NCBI GenBank assembly: GCA_035652435.1
Contig: DASRDU010000032.1
Location: 35,844-99,843, forward strand
Source of the DNA: DASRDU01 sp035652435
Lineage (GTDB): Bacteria; Acidobacteriota; Blastocatellia; RBC074
Length of the DNA stretch: 64,000 bases
Reading direction: 5' to 3'
The translations under genes were made by a program, and so were the position numbers. Shown here in pieces: positions 8,856-17,452 of the stretch. Below the pieces are notes generated by a model, which was not told the DNA's origin, did no database searches, and saw nothing but the letters and a program-made list of their open reading frames with translations. Numbering within the stretch: the stretch's first letter is position 1; each line of letters begins with the position of its first letter.

Positions 8856-9290
8856 TCAATCGCCTTCACCAGAGCGCAAGGCGTGTTCGACCTTCAGACA
8901 GCGATCCATCACGACCATCAGCCCGGCATCCAGCGCGCGTTGTGCCGCCGCCTCGTCAATCACGCCCAGCTGCATCCAGACCGCCTTTGCGCCGATCCGA
9001 ATCGCTTCGTCAACGTGAACGCCGGCCTGATCCGAGCGGCGGAAGATGTTCACGAGATCAACTTTTCCCGGGACGTCTTCGAGCCTCGCGAAAGCCGGCT
9101 CGCCCAGTACTCCACTTTCATTCGGCGTGACCGGGATGATGCGATAGCCCTGCCGCTTCATATAGCGCGACACGCCATGGCTGGCCCGGAAAGGGTCGGA
9201 TGACAGCCCGACCACCGCAATGACGCGGCATTCGCGCAGAATCCGCTCGATGACTGCCGGATCGTTGATACCCATCATTTCAACTCTCAA
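8856..9290 (-). CDS. CoA-binding (YccU-type) Rossmann protein
   Basis: This 144-residue protein is a single CoA_binding_2 domain. It shows IAVVGLSSDPFRASHGVSRYMKRQGYRIIPVTPN, VDLVNIFRRSD and AVWMQLGVIDEAAAQRALDAGLMVVMDRC, all diagnostic blocks. The family resembles the N-terminal part of succinyl-CoA synthetase alpha but lacks the catalytic domain, and its physiological role is unsettled. The ATG at 9290 or the in-frame ATGs at 9278/9275 could be used. It lies 12 bases after carB and is probably cotranscribed. Confidence 0.88.
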   Translation of the reverse strand: MRVEMMGINDPAVIERILRECRVIAVVGLSSDPFRASHGVSRYMKRQGYRIIPVTPNESGVLGEPAFARLEDVPGKVDLVNIFRRSDQAGVHVDEAIRIGAKAVWMQLGVIDEAAAQRALDAGLMVVMDRCLKVEHALRSGEGD

Positions 9291-9302
9291 CTCCCAAATT
9301 CA

Positions 9303-12300
9303 TCACGCGTGATGTTCCTGCAAACTCGTGACACTCAGTTTCTCATTACGCAAGGCCGCAATCGCGCTGACCGCCGCGCTCGCCCCGGTCAGTGTGGTGA
9401 ACGTGACAACATTGTATTGCATCGCGGCGCGACGGATCGCGCGCTCGTCGTAAAACGACGCGCGGCCCAGGGGGGTGTTGACGATCAGGTCAATCTCGTC
9501 GCTCTTGATCAGGTCAACCACGTTCGGGCGACCCTCGTTGACCTTGAAGACGCGCTCGCAGTGGACGCCGGCATCGTTCAGCACGCCGGCCGTGCCGCGC
9601 GTGGCGATGATCCTGAAGCCGAGTTCGTTCAGCCGCCGCGCAACGCGCACCGCGTTCTTTTTGTCGCTGTCGTTGACGCTGATGAAGGCCGTGCCTTCGA
9701 GCGGCAGATTCTGGCCCGCGCCCAGACACGCCTTTGCAAACGCCGCGCCGAATGTGTCGGCCATCCCCATCACCTCGCCCGTCGAGCGCATCTCCGGCCC
9801 GAGCAGCGGGTCAACGCCGGGGAATTTGACGAACGGAAAGACTGGCTCCTTGATGAAGAAGCTGCTCACGGTCAATTCATCAGGCAGGTTGAAATCGGCC
9901 AGCCTGCGCCCGGTCATCAGCCGCGCGGCGATTTTGGCGAGCGGCACTCCCGTGGCCTTGGCGACGAACGGCACCGTGCGCGAGGCGCGCGGGTTGACTT
10001 CGAGGACGTAGACGATGTCGTCCTTGATGGCGAACTGAATGTTCATCAGCCCGCACACTTTGAGCGCCTGCGCGAGTTGCCGCGTGTAACGGCGCATCGT
10101 GTCCAGATGCTCGGGCTTGACCATATATGGCGGCAGCACGGACGAAGAATCGCCCGAATGAATGCCGGCCTCTTCGATGTGTTCCTGAATCCCGGCAATC
10201 ACCGTCGCCTCGCCGTCGGCCAGCGCGTCAACGTCAACTTCAAAAGCGTCTTCGAGGAAGCGGTCAACCAGCACGGGTTTTTCGGGCGAGGCTTCGACCG
10301 CGTTTTTCATATAACCTTCGAGGCTCGCTTCGTCGTACACGATCATCATTGCGCGACCCCCGAGTACGTAACTCGGGCGCACCAGCACCGGGTAGCCGAT
10401 GCCCGCGGCCACGCGCTTCGCCTCCTCGAAAGTGACCGCCGTGCCATTGACCGGCTGCGGAATGTTCAGGTCGGCGAGCAGTTTGCCGAAGCGCTTGCGG
10501 TCTTCGGCGAGGTCAATTGATTCGGGGCTCGTGCCGATGATCGGCACGCCGGCCTGATGCAACTGGTTGGCGAGGTTGAGCGGCGTCTGCCCGCCGAATT
10601 GCACGATCACGCCTTCGGGTTTTTCCAGTTCGACGATATTCATCACGTCCTCGAACGTCAGCGGCTCGAAATACAGGCGGTCGGACGTGTCGTAGTCGGT
10701 CGAAACGGTCTCAGGATTGCAGTTGACCATGATCGTTTCATAATTGTCTTCCTTGAGCGCGAACGCGGCATGGCAGCAGCAGTAGTCGAATTCAATGCCC
10801 TGACCGATCCGGTTCGGGCCGGAGCCGAGAATCATAATCTTGCGCCGGTCGCCCGGCTCGGCCTCGCATTCGCTTTCATAAGTCGAGTACAGGTAAGGCG
10901 TGAACGATTCAAATTCGGCCCCGCAGGTGTCCACGCGTTTGTAGACCGGCACGATGCCGGCCTGAATGCGCTTCGCCCTCACCTCTTGCTCGGTGCTGCC
11001 GAGCAGGTCGGCGATGCGCACGTCGGAAAAGCCGTAGCGCTTGGCTTCGCGCAGGTCATCCGCCGCAACCGAAGCGATGTCTTCCTGCGCGAGCGTGCGC
11101 TGCATCTCGACGATCTGTCTGAGCTGCGTCAGGAACCAGGGGTCAATCCGCGTCAGTTCGTACAGCTCATCCACCGTCCAGTTGCGCTCGAACGCGGCGT
11201 GCAGGTAATGGACGCGCTCGGCGTTCGGGATGATCAGCCGGCGGCGCAACGTCTCGTCATCCACGTGGCTGACGCGCGGCGAGCCGCGGCGCTCGAGCGA
11301 GCGCACGCCTTTCAGGAAGGCTTCCTTGAAGGTGCGGCCTATCGCCATCACTTCGCCGACCGATTTCATCTGCGTGCCGAGCGTCGCATCCACGCCGGGG
11401 AATTTCTCGAACGCCCACTTCGGGATTTTGACGACGACGTAATCAATCGTCGGCTCGAAGGAGGCCGGGGTCTTCTTCGTGATGTCGTTCGGAATTTCGT
11501 CGAGCGTGTAACCGACGGCGAGCTTCGCCGCGATCTTGGCAATCGGGAACCCGGTGGCTTTTGAGGCGAGCGCCGACGAACGCGAGACGCGCGGATTCAT
11601 CTCGATGACGCGCAATTCGCCGTTGTCCTGGTTGAGCGCGAACTGGATGTTCGAGCCGCCGGTTTCGACGCCGACCTTGCGGATGATGCGGATCGCCGCG
11701 TCGCGCATCATCTGGTATTCGCGGTCGGTCAGCGTCTGCGCGGGCGCGACGGTGATCGAATCGCCGGTATGCACGCCCATCGGGTCGAAGTTTTCAATCG
11801 AGCAGATGATGACCACGTTGTCGGCCAGATCGCGCATCACTTCCAGCTCGAATTCCTTCCAGCCGATGATGGATTCCTCGACCAGCACTTCGCTGATCGG
11901 GCTGGCGGTGAGGCCGCGCTCGGCGATCTCTTCAAACTCTTCGGAGTTGAAGGCGATCCCGCCACCCGTGCCGCCGAGCGTGAAGCTCGGGCGCAGGATG
12001 ATCGGGAAGTCAATTTCCTCGGCGGCGACGAGCGCTTCCTGCAGGTTGTGAACGAAGCGCGCCCTGGGCATCTGCAGGCCGATTTCATCCATCGCCTTTT
12101 TGAAGAGCTGGCGGTCTTCGGCGACCTTGATCGCCTGGAGTTTCGCGCCGATCAGTTCGACCCCGTACTTTTCCAGCACGCCGCTCTCGGCGAGTTTGAC
12201 GGTCAGGTTGAGCGCGGTCTGCCCGCCGACCGTCGGCAGCAGCGCGTCGGGCCGTTCGCGTTCGATGATGGCGCTGACGGCTTCGACGGTGAGTGGTTCG

Positions 12301-12497
12301 ACGTAAGTGCGGTCGGCCAGTTCCGGGTCGGTCATGATCGTCGCCGGGTTGGAATTGACCAGCACGACTTCAAAGCCTTCCTGCCGGAGCGCCTTGCACG
12401 CCTGCGTGCCGGAATAATCGAATTCGCAGGCCTGGCCGATGACGATGGGGCCGGAGCCGATGATGAGAATTTTGTGGATGTCAGTTCTTCTGGGCAT
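9303..12497 (-). CDS. carB: Carbamoyl-phosphate synthase large subunit
   Basis: This enzyme makes carbamoyl phosphate from glutamine-derived ammonia, bicarbonate and two ATP for pyrimidine and arginine synthesis. The 1064 residues match the usual length. It has two ATP-grasp halves starting PRRTDIHKILIIGSGPIVIGQACEFDYSG and KIMILGSGPNRIGQGIEFDYCC, with an oligomerisation segment between. The C-terminal MGS-like allosteric domain includes RIIATRGTAGVLNDAG. No carA or other pyrimidine gene is in the window. The start ATG at 12497 gives the canonical N-terminus. Confidence 0.98.
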   Translation of the reverse strand: MPRRTDIHKILIIGSGPIVIGQACEFDYSGTQACKALRQEGFEVVLVNSNPATIMTDPELADRTYVEPLTVEAVSAIIERERPDALLPTVGGQTALNLTVKLAESGVLEKYGVELIGAKLQAIKVAEDRQLFKKAMDEIGLQMPRARFVHNLQEALVAAEEIDFPIILRPSFTLGGTGGGIAFNSEEFEEIAERGLTASPISEVLVEESIIGWKEFELEVMRDLADNVVIICSIENFDPMGVHTGDSITVAPAQTLTDREYQMMRDAAIRIIRKVGVETGGSNIQFALNQDNGELRVIEMNPRVSRSSALASKATGFPIAKIAAKLAVGYTLDEIPNDITKKTPASFEPTIDYVVVKIPKWAFEKFPGVDATLGTQMKSVGEVMAIGRTFKEAFLKGVRSLERRGSPRVSHVDDETLRRRLIIPNAERVHYLHAAFERNWTVDELYELTRIDPWFLTQLRQIVEMQRTLAQEDIASVAADDLREAKRYGFSDVRIADLLGSTEQEVRAKRIQAGIVPVYKRVDTCGAEFESFTPYLYSTYESECEAEPGDRRKIMILGSGPNRIGQGIEFDYCCCHAAFALKEDNYETIMVNCNPETVSTDYDTSDRLYFEPLTFEDVMNIVELEKPEGVIVQFGGQTPLNLANQLHQAGVPIIGTSPESIDLAEDRKRFGKLLADLNIPQPVNGTAVTFEEAKRVAAGIGYPVLVRPSYVLGGRAMMIVYDEASLEGYMKNAVEASPEKPVLVDRFLEDAFEVDVDALADGEATVIAGIQEHIEEAGIHSGDSSSVLPPYMVKPEHLDTMRRYTRQLAQALKVCGLMNIQFAIKDDIVYVLEVNPRASRTVPFVAKATGVPLAKIAARLMTGRRLADFNLPDELTVSSFFIKEPVFPFVKFPGVDPLLGPEMRSTGEVMGMADTFGAAFAKACLGAGQNLPLEGTAFISVNDSDKKNAVRVARRLNELGFRIIATRGTAGVLNDAGVHCERVFKVNEGRPNVVDLIKSDEIDLIVNTPLGRASFYDERAIRRAAMQYNVVTFTTLTGASAAVSAIAALRNEKLSVTSLQEHHA

Positions 12498-12580
12498 GTT
12501 TTCGGAGCTTCGGGTGCCTTTCTGTACGGGTTATGAGCCTGGCGAGTAAGGCGAAGAATAAAACAGAAAGGCAGCGGGTG

Positions 12581-13060
12581 TCATGCGGACGGAGCGAGAA
12601 GATTCAATTCCAGGAACCTGGTGCCCGCGATTGGGTTGTAACGGTAGGGTGGAATCTCTCTGAATCCCAGCGACTCGTAGAGCGCCTGTGCCGGCTGCAT
12701 TGATGGCAGCGTGTCGAGTCGCATCCTCGAATATCCGATTTGCCGCGCCCGTTCGATCACGGCTTCCGCCAGCGTTCTGCCGAGCCGCAGCTTGCGGGAC
12801 TGCGGCCTGACGTAGAGCCGCTTCATCTCGCAAACCCCGTCATCAAGCATTCTCAGCGCGACACATCCGGCCACCTGATCATCAACTGTGGCCAGCAGCA
12901 GACAGCCATCCGGCGGCGCGTAATGCCCGGGCAGCGCGGCCAGTTCTTCGGCGAAATTCTGAAAGCCGAGGTCAACGCCGAGCGCAGCCGCGTACTCTTC
13001 AAACATTGTGCGCGCCTCCCGCACATCATCGCTCGTTTCGGCCTGAACGATCTTCGTCAT
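12581..13060 (-). CDS. GNAT family N-acetyltransferase
   Basis: This is a GCN5-related acetyltransferase of about 159 residues. Motif A is seen as MKRLYVRPQSRKLRLGRTLAEAVIERARQIG, where the Q/RxxGxG/A acetyl-CoA loop reads SRKLRLG. A motif B-like YESLGFREIPPYR follows. The frame is open up to an ATG at 13267, but the extra 69 residues show no family similarity, so the ATG at 13060 (MTKIVQAETSDDVREAR) is preferred. There is no clear ribosome site. The substrate is unknown. Confidence 0.8.
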   Translation of the reverse strand: MTKIVQAETSDDVREARTMFEEYAAALGVDLGFQNFAEELAALPGHYAPPDGCLLLATVDDQVAGCVALRMLDDGVCEMKRLYVRPQSRKLRLGRTLAEAVIERARQIGYSRMRLDTLPSMQPAQALYESLGFREIPPYRYNPIAGTRFLELNLLAPSA

Positions 13061-13274
13061 AACCGCACAAAACGAAATCCGGTCATCCACTGGAAACGAC
13101 TCTGATTCTGCCTTTCCATCCCGGGGGCGGAATTTGAGCCGGTGATTTTGTAAATCAGAGATACGGCAGACACTGTAAAGGCCCGGCCGCCCTCCGCCAA
13201 TAACCAATTCCGAATTGGTATCAGACAAGGCGAATTTGACGAACTTCCTTTCCACAACTCGCGGCATATTGCTT

Positions 13275-15359
13275 TCAGCTTTCTTCCCGCTTTCGCTGCT
13301 TCAATTCAGTCAGCTTCCACTGCGGCCAGGTTGAAGTGCGGTTGTAACGATTGGTCGCCTGCGCGAGCCCGTCCACGCGCGCTGACCCGCAGCCCCGGCA
13401 GGCATTGACGATGCCGCGCGTGACGGCGTGGCAGTCGGTGCAGATCGTGAATTCCGGCGAGAAAGTAATGGCGCCGGCTTTCGTCCGATAAAAAACTCGC
13501 GAGATGAAAACGGCCATGCGTTCGGCGGCGGGCAGTTTCTCGCCGAGCCAGATGTCGCTGGACGCGCCCTGAATCGCGCCGGATTGCAGCGCGCCTTCGA
13601 GCTTCACTCTCTCGAACGCCTCGATGTCGCTGGTGACGGGCAGTCTGGCAGCGTTGGTATAGAACGCTTCGCCCTCTGCCACTGACGACACGGCATCCTG
13701 CTCGCCGAAAGTTTTCAGATCGAGTCGCGCCAGGCGGTGCGGCGCGGTGAGGTCATGCGATTCGGCCAGGCGGAAGCGCACCTTGTGTTTCGCCGACAAT
13801 CGTTCGGTTTCGGCGTGCAGATGAGCCACGACGCGGGACGCGAAATCCTTTGCCTGAGCGGAAGCGTCAGGCGACTCACCAATGATGATCTGTACCAGCT
13901 CACTCAGGCCGATGGGGCAGATGCCGTGCGCCGTCCAGTTGAGCCTGAGGAACGGCTCTTTGCCCGGGCGCATCGCCAGCATCGCGAGCGACCCGGCCTC
14001 GCCGCGGGCAAGCAGTTTTTCGAGGAAGATCCGTTTTTCGAGCGACGCCTGCGCGGCCAGTTCGAGCAGTTCGGTCAGCAGCTCGAAGACCTTCAGCTGA
14101 CTGCCTTCGGCGCGGTAGCCGATGCGCGGCAGGTTGATTGCGACCGACGAGAAAGTCGTCGCCCGCCAGCGCCAGCTTTCGCCCGCCCGCTGCAACTGAT
14201 CGGCGCCGATGCCGTAACGTGCGGTGAAAGCCATCGCCGCTTCCTCCGCTTCATTGCCGCTTTCCGACGGGCGGTCAAAGGCAAAGACGACTCCGCCGCG
14301 TTCGGTGGCGACCCGGCTGACCAGATCGAGGAAGCCGCGGTAGCCGGGGCTCTCAATGAACCGTCTGGTGAAATGCAGCACCGGGCGCGGGCCGGTGAAG
14401 GGGAGATCCTGACCGTCGCCTTCGAGGTAAACTTCAAAGAGCGCTTTCAGGAACTGGCGCGCCACTTCGCCGAACGAGCCGTAATTTTCCGCGAGCGTCT
14501 CTCCGCCGGCGCCGGTCGCGGGCAGGTGGCGCAAGTGTGCGGGCGCGTCCCAGTCAAGGTGCAGGTCGCAGTTGACCGGCTGGCCCCCCCGCGCGATGGC
14601 GGGCGCGGATAATTCAAACAACAGCCCCTGTGCTACCTGCTTCATCTCCTTCTGGTCGAGCTTCGCGAGCAGCGGGGCCATCGCAAAGTTGACCGAATCC
14701 CACGCGACCGCTTCGCTGAAATAGCCGTGCAGCGCGGCGTTGTATTTGACCAGGTGCGCGGCCAGCACTTCGGGGCGACGGGCCGGTTTCGATCCGGCAA
14801 AGCCGCCGGGCATGACGATGCCGAAGCGTTTGATGAAATCCACCGAACCGGTCATCGCGGTCGGGCGGTCAACTTCGCCCAGGTTTTCGATGTGCAGATC
14901 GCCCGACAGGTGAGCATCGGCGACCTGGTCGGAGAAGACGGCGAGGATGGCGTATTCGCGCTTGATCGCTTCGGCGAGCGCCATGCTGGTGCCTTCGGGG
15001 CCGAGCGCGGCGACTGATGATTCGACCGAGGCCGACTGAATGATCCGGTCAACGTCGTAGAGCGGCACGCCGAGCCGCGCATGCGCGCGGTGCGCTGCCG
15101 TCTGCCCGTACTCGATCAGCTTCGCGTCCACCAGCCCGCGGATCAGCGACGAAGTCAGCGCGCGGATGCCGGAGCGCTTGATCTGCTCCTTGACCTCGAC
15201 GCTGATCTGATGGGCGAGGTCGGCCGACAGCTTCGTCTCGCGCATGAGCGCGTCCGCGATCCGCTGCGCCTCGAATCGCGCCACGTCCTCGTCGGAGCGC
15301 CGCACGAAGAGTTCAGCCTCGGTGAGATTGGGCGGATTGTTGTTCGGGGCTTTTTCCAT
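13275..15359 (-). CDS. NrdD-like protein lacking catalytic Cys and radical Gly
   Basis: The 694 residues align by eye with oxygen-sensitive class III ribonucleotide reductase (NrdD). An ATP-cone-like N-terminus (~12-85) is followed by blocks such as LGVPLYDVDRII, GDLHIENLGEVDRP, VAWDSVNFAMAPLL, ELSAPAIARGGQ and VAINLPRIGY. A C-terminal zinc ribbon (CTDCH...CRGCG) ends the protein. However, the segment after the ribbon reads AQATNRYNRTSTW where NrdD has its glycyl-radical motif (RxxGY-like), so the glycine is absent. Only two cysteines lie outside the ribbon, and neither is at an expected active-site position. No NrdG activase gene is nearby. The protein is probably catalytically dead or repurposed. 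Confidence 0.75.
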   Translation of the reverse strand: MEKAPNNNPPNLTEAELFVRRSDEDVARFEAQRIADALMRETKLSADLAHQISVEVKEQIKRSGIRALTSSLIRGLVDAKLIEYGQTAAHRAHARLGVPLYDVDRIIQSASVESSVAALGPEGTSMALAEAIKREYAILAVFSDQVADAHLSGDLHIENLGEVDRPTAMTGSVDFIKRFGIVMPGGFAGSKPARRPEVLAAHLVKYNAALHGYFSEAVAWDSVNFAMAPLLAKLDQKEMKQVAQGLLFELSAPAIARGGQPVNCDLHLDWDAPAHLRHLPATGAGGETLAENYGSFGEVARQFLKALFEVYLEGDGQDLPFTGPRPVLHFTRRFIESPGYRGFLDLVSRVATERGGVVFAFDRPSESGNEAEEAAMAFTARYGIGADQLQRAGESWRWRATTFSSVAINLPRIGYRAEGSQLKVFELLTELLELAAQASLEKRIFLEKLLARGEAGSLAMLAMRPGKEPFLRLNWTAHGICPIGLSELVQIIIGESPDASAQAKDFASRVVAHLHAETERLSAKHKVRFRLAESHDLTAPHRLARLDLKTFGEQDAVSSVAEGEAFYTNAARLPVTSDIEAFERVKLEGALQSGAIQGASSDIWLGEKLPAAERMAVFISRVFYRTKAGAITFSPEFTICTDCHAVTRGIVNACRGCGSARVDGLAQATNRYNRTSTWPQWKLTELKQRKREES

Positions 15360-15480
15360 TGCGACTTCGGTTCACAGCTGATGACTCGTCCGGAGTCACC
15401 TCACTTGTATCGCCACCTTGTGCAGAGAAGGCCGAAGGGCATATCCGGCCCCCCGGCCCTGAGTGGTGTCGCGACTTGTG
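15360..15480. other. Intergenic stretch between NrdD-like gene and tRNA-like units
   Basis: This is non-coding. On the minus strand it holds a small hairpin (TGACTC/GAGTCA around CGGAC, near 15382-15398) and a GC-rich palindromic patch near 15440-15460. It ends with CACAAGTC (15480-15473), which is complementary to the linker of the permuted tRNA-like unit. Confidence 0.4.
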
Positions 15481-15510
15481 TCACCAATGGCGTTTAATCC
15501 GAAGGCTTAG

Positions 15511-15593
15511 ATCTGAGTGCGCCCGCTCTGCTGCTAAGCTACCCTCGCACAAGTCTGGAGCGAGGGGCTGGATTTGCACCAGCGTCTGGCGCA
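15511..15593 (-). tRNA. Candidate circularly permuted tRNA (3' half before 5' half)
   Basis: On the minus strand the order is: anticodon-stem 3' strand (T)GCGCC (15593-15588), variable AGAC, T-stem GCTGG/CCAGC around TGCAAAT, acceptor CCCTCGC (15566-15560), T and encoded CCA (15558-15556). A 7-base linker GACTTGT follows. Then come acceptor GCGAGGG (15548-15542), TA, D-stem GCTT/GAGC, and anticodon-stem 5' strand GGCGC(A) (15523-15518). Acceptor pairing is 7/7 and anticodon-stem pairing is 5/5, or 6/6 with the A-T pair. If CTCAGAT is the loop, the anticodon would read CAG, but the loop junction is unresolved. The D-loop lacks GG and T-loop position 55 is G, so it may be degenerate or a pseudogene. 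Confidence 0.55.
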
Positions 15594-15680
15594 GATTGTC
15601 CCCGGAACTCGATCTGGCGACCACGACGAATGCTGAGCTTCTGAGGAATAGTCTCAACCTGATCGGACAGGATTGCTCCC

Positions 15681-15781
15681 GCGTCTACCCATTCCGCCAC
15701 CCCCGCGCAAGGCGATCTCAAATTTGAAATCTGAGATTTGAAATTGCTGGTGCGGGGAGCTGGATTCGAACCAGCACGTCC
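15681..15781 (-). tRNA. Leu-type tRNA halves in permuted order
   Basis: A 3' tRNA half reads GGACGT (15781-15776), T-stem GCTGG/CCAGC with canonical loop TTCGAAT, acceptor TCCCCGC (15758-15752), A73 and CCA (15750-15748). About 41 bases later on the same strand a 5' half begins: acceptor GCGGGGG (15706-15700), then TG and the class II D-arm GCGGAATGGGTAGACGC (15697-15681). The two acceptor strands pair 7/7 with one G-U. The D-arm, the GGACGT before the T-stem and A73 are all typical of tRNA-Leu. No 5' half exists upstream, where a coding gene ends at 15826. The anticodon and variable arms could not be reconstructed, so this may be a remnant. Confidence 0.45.
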
Positions 15782-15825
15782 GTTTGTTCAGCTTCATCCT
15801 GAAATTCAGCTTGCCTCAATGGCGC

Positions 15826-16557
15826 TTATGATAGCAGATAATCGAAGATCGCCTTACCGATTTTCTGGTTCTCGGTTTCGGCGTCATTCGCCTTCTCGCG
15901 GGCGAACTTGACGGCTTTGGAAAGCCTCTCGATGCGTTCGAGCAGGACCTGCCGGCGCGGCGCGGGCAATGCCCCGCTGTGCTTGACCGTATCCCAGTAA
16001 CCGACGACCACGTCTTCGGTAATGATCTGCGTCTGGGCGGGGTGTTCCTTCGTGGCTTCGTAAAGCACGACGGGTTTCTGAACCTTCTTTGTCCGGTGGG
16101 TCGGAATCGGCATCGTTTTATACAGACCAGCGTTGTCATCTTTCGTCCAGTCGTCGGTTTCGTCCAGCACCGGGAGCTTGTCAACGAAGGCATGCAGGTC
16201 GTTGATCTGTTTTTCCAGAAAGAGCAGGTAAGGCACGGGCGCGTTTTTGACGAGTACCTGCCCGTCCACCTCCACGTCGGCGAAGGCATGACAATTGCCC
16301 CAGTCTTTGGTCGCGGTCACGTCGAAAAGCTCCGCGAGCAGCGTGGCCGCCCGCGCGAGCATGACGTCGGCCATCATCTGGACTTTCTTGCGTTCCGCCG
16401 GATAGTCCTCGCCGTCCTCGTCCTTCCTGCGATAGCTTTTGACAAAGCCGTTGAAGAGGTCGGGCTTCTGCGAGGATTTGTGCATGTCGGTGATTTCGCC
16501 GTAGACGCGGCTTTTGACCCCTTTTTCGACTGCAATAATTTGATTGAGTTTTGGCAT
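15826..16557 (-). CDS. Conserved protein of unknown function
   Basis: This 243-residue soluble protein begins MPKLNQIIAVEKGVKSRVYGEIT. I do not recognise a characterised family. It is rich in charged residues, has no signal peptide or membrane helix, and ends with a probable helix pair (~200-243: RRQVLLERIERLSKAVKFAREKANDAET). The pattern WGNCHAFADVEVDGQVLVKNAPVPYLLFLEKQINDLHAFVDKLPVLD looks like a conserved core. Its stop lies 44 bases before the first tRNA half. ThiD lies 17 bases upstream, so they may share a transcript. Confidence 0.75.
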   Translation of the reverse strand: MPKLNQIIAVEKGVKSRVYGEITDMHKSSQKPDLFNGFVKSYRRKDEDGEDYPAERKKVQMMADVMLARAATLLAELFDVTATKDWGNCHAFADVEVDGQVLVKNAPVPYLLFLEKQINDLHAFVDKLPVLDETDDWTKDDNAGLYKTMPIPTHRTKKVQKPVVLYEATKEHPAQTQIITEDVVVGYWDTVKHSGALPAPRRQVLLERIERLSKAVKFAREKANDAETENQKIGKAIFDYLLS

Positions 16558-16574
16558 GTTCTTCTGTTCCTGAG

Positions 16575-17381
16575 TCAGGGCTGCACGGAATGATTGAGCG
16601 GCCCCGCGCCGTGCCCGAGACCCGGGGCCGTGCGGATGGCCGCAGTCACATAATCTTTCGCCCGCCTCACGGCTTCGGGCACGTCACACCCCGCAGCCAG
16701 CAGCGCAGCCAGGCCTGACGAAAGCGTGCAGCCGGTGCCATGAGTATTGCGCGAGGCAATTTTCGGCGCGGGGAAAAGGCTGATTCCGCCGCCATCGTAC
16801 AACACATCAACGGATTCGTCATCGAGGTGGCCGCCCTTGACCAGCACAGCGCGCCGGGCCTGCGGGCGCGCCGGATCGGGCCGGCACGTCTCATGAAGTT
16901 TCCGGGCGGCCTGCTGCATGCTTCCCAGATCGTGAACTTCAATTCCGGTCAGCCGCGCCGCTTCGGCCATATTCGGCGTGATCACGTCGGCGAGCGGCAG
17001 CAGCTTTTCAATCAGTGTCGCCACCGCCGCGTCGTCAATCAGGTCGTAGCCGCTGGTCGAACGAATCACTGTGTCAACGACAACGTTGGGTAATTGATGC
17101 CTGACAATTGTCTCAGCCGTCAGCTCAATTATTTCGCGCGTCGGGAGCATCCCGGTTTTGACTGCGGCAATCTCGAAGTCGCCGATGACCGGCTCAAGCT
17201 GCGCGCGCAGGATTTCGGGCGTCTGATGGTACGCGCCGTAAACCGCCACGGTGTTTTGTGAAGTCAGGGAAGTGATCGCCGCCGTGCCGTAACAGCCGAA
17301 AGCGGCAAAGGTCCTGATGTCGGCCAGCACTCCCGCGCCGCCCGACGGGTCGAAGCCGGCGATGGAAAGGACGGTGAGCAT
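16575..17381 (-). CDS. thiD: Hydroxymethylpyrimidine/phosphomethylpyrimidine kinase
   Basis: This kinase carries out two phosphorylations of HMP to HMP-PP in thiamine synthesis and belongs to the ribokinase-like fold. The N-terminus LSIAGFDPSGGAGVLADIRTFAAFGCYGTAAITSLTSQNT is diagnostic. NTHGTGCTLSSGLAALLA near residue 210 is the anion-hole and catalytic region. Its 268 residues are a normal length. No other thiamine gene is adjacent and no TPP riboswitch was recognised upstream. Confidence 0.96.
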   Translation of the reverse strand: MLTVLSIAGFDPSGGAGVLADIRTFAAFGCYGTAAITSLTSQNTVAVYGAYHQTPEILRAQLEPVIGDFEIAAVKTGMLPTREIIELTAETIVRHQLPNVVVDTVIRSTSGYDLIDDAAVATLIEKLLPLADVITPNMAEAARLTGIEVHDLGSMQQAARKLHETCRPDPARPQARRAVLVKGGHLDDESVDVLYDGGGISLFPAPKIASRNTHGTGCTLSSGLAALLAAGCDVPEAVRRAKDYVTAAIRTAPGLGHGAGPLNHSVQP

Positions 17382-17452
17382 AAAGCGGAGGCCGGGGGGC
17401 GGAGGTCAGCCTTTTCACTGACATCTGATCTCCGGCCCCCGGGCCTCGGGTT

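Noticed and set aside
15556..15706. One conventional ~150-base tRNA-Leu with insertion
   Set aside because: GCGGGGG can pair with CCCTCGC through a G-U, but no anticodon or variable arm forms between them. It would also leave the flanking 3' and 5' halves unexplained.
15715..15737. Anticodon-arm-like hairpin with loop TTTCAAA (UCA, as in tRNA-Sec)
   Set aside because: The 8-bp arm and UCA loop are tempting given the selenoprotein. However, no acceptor, D, variable or T arm surrounds it in any workable order, and the sequence resembles a dispersed AATCTGAAATC palindrome.
15681..15781. Permuted two-piece tmRNA
   Set aside because: GGACGT plus T-arm and CCA fits the 3' piece, but the 5' piece has a tRNA-Leu D-arm (GCGGAATGGGTAGACGC) rather than the tmRNA GGxTTCGACGG element, and no tag frame was found.
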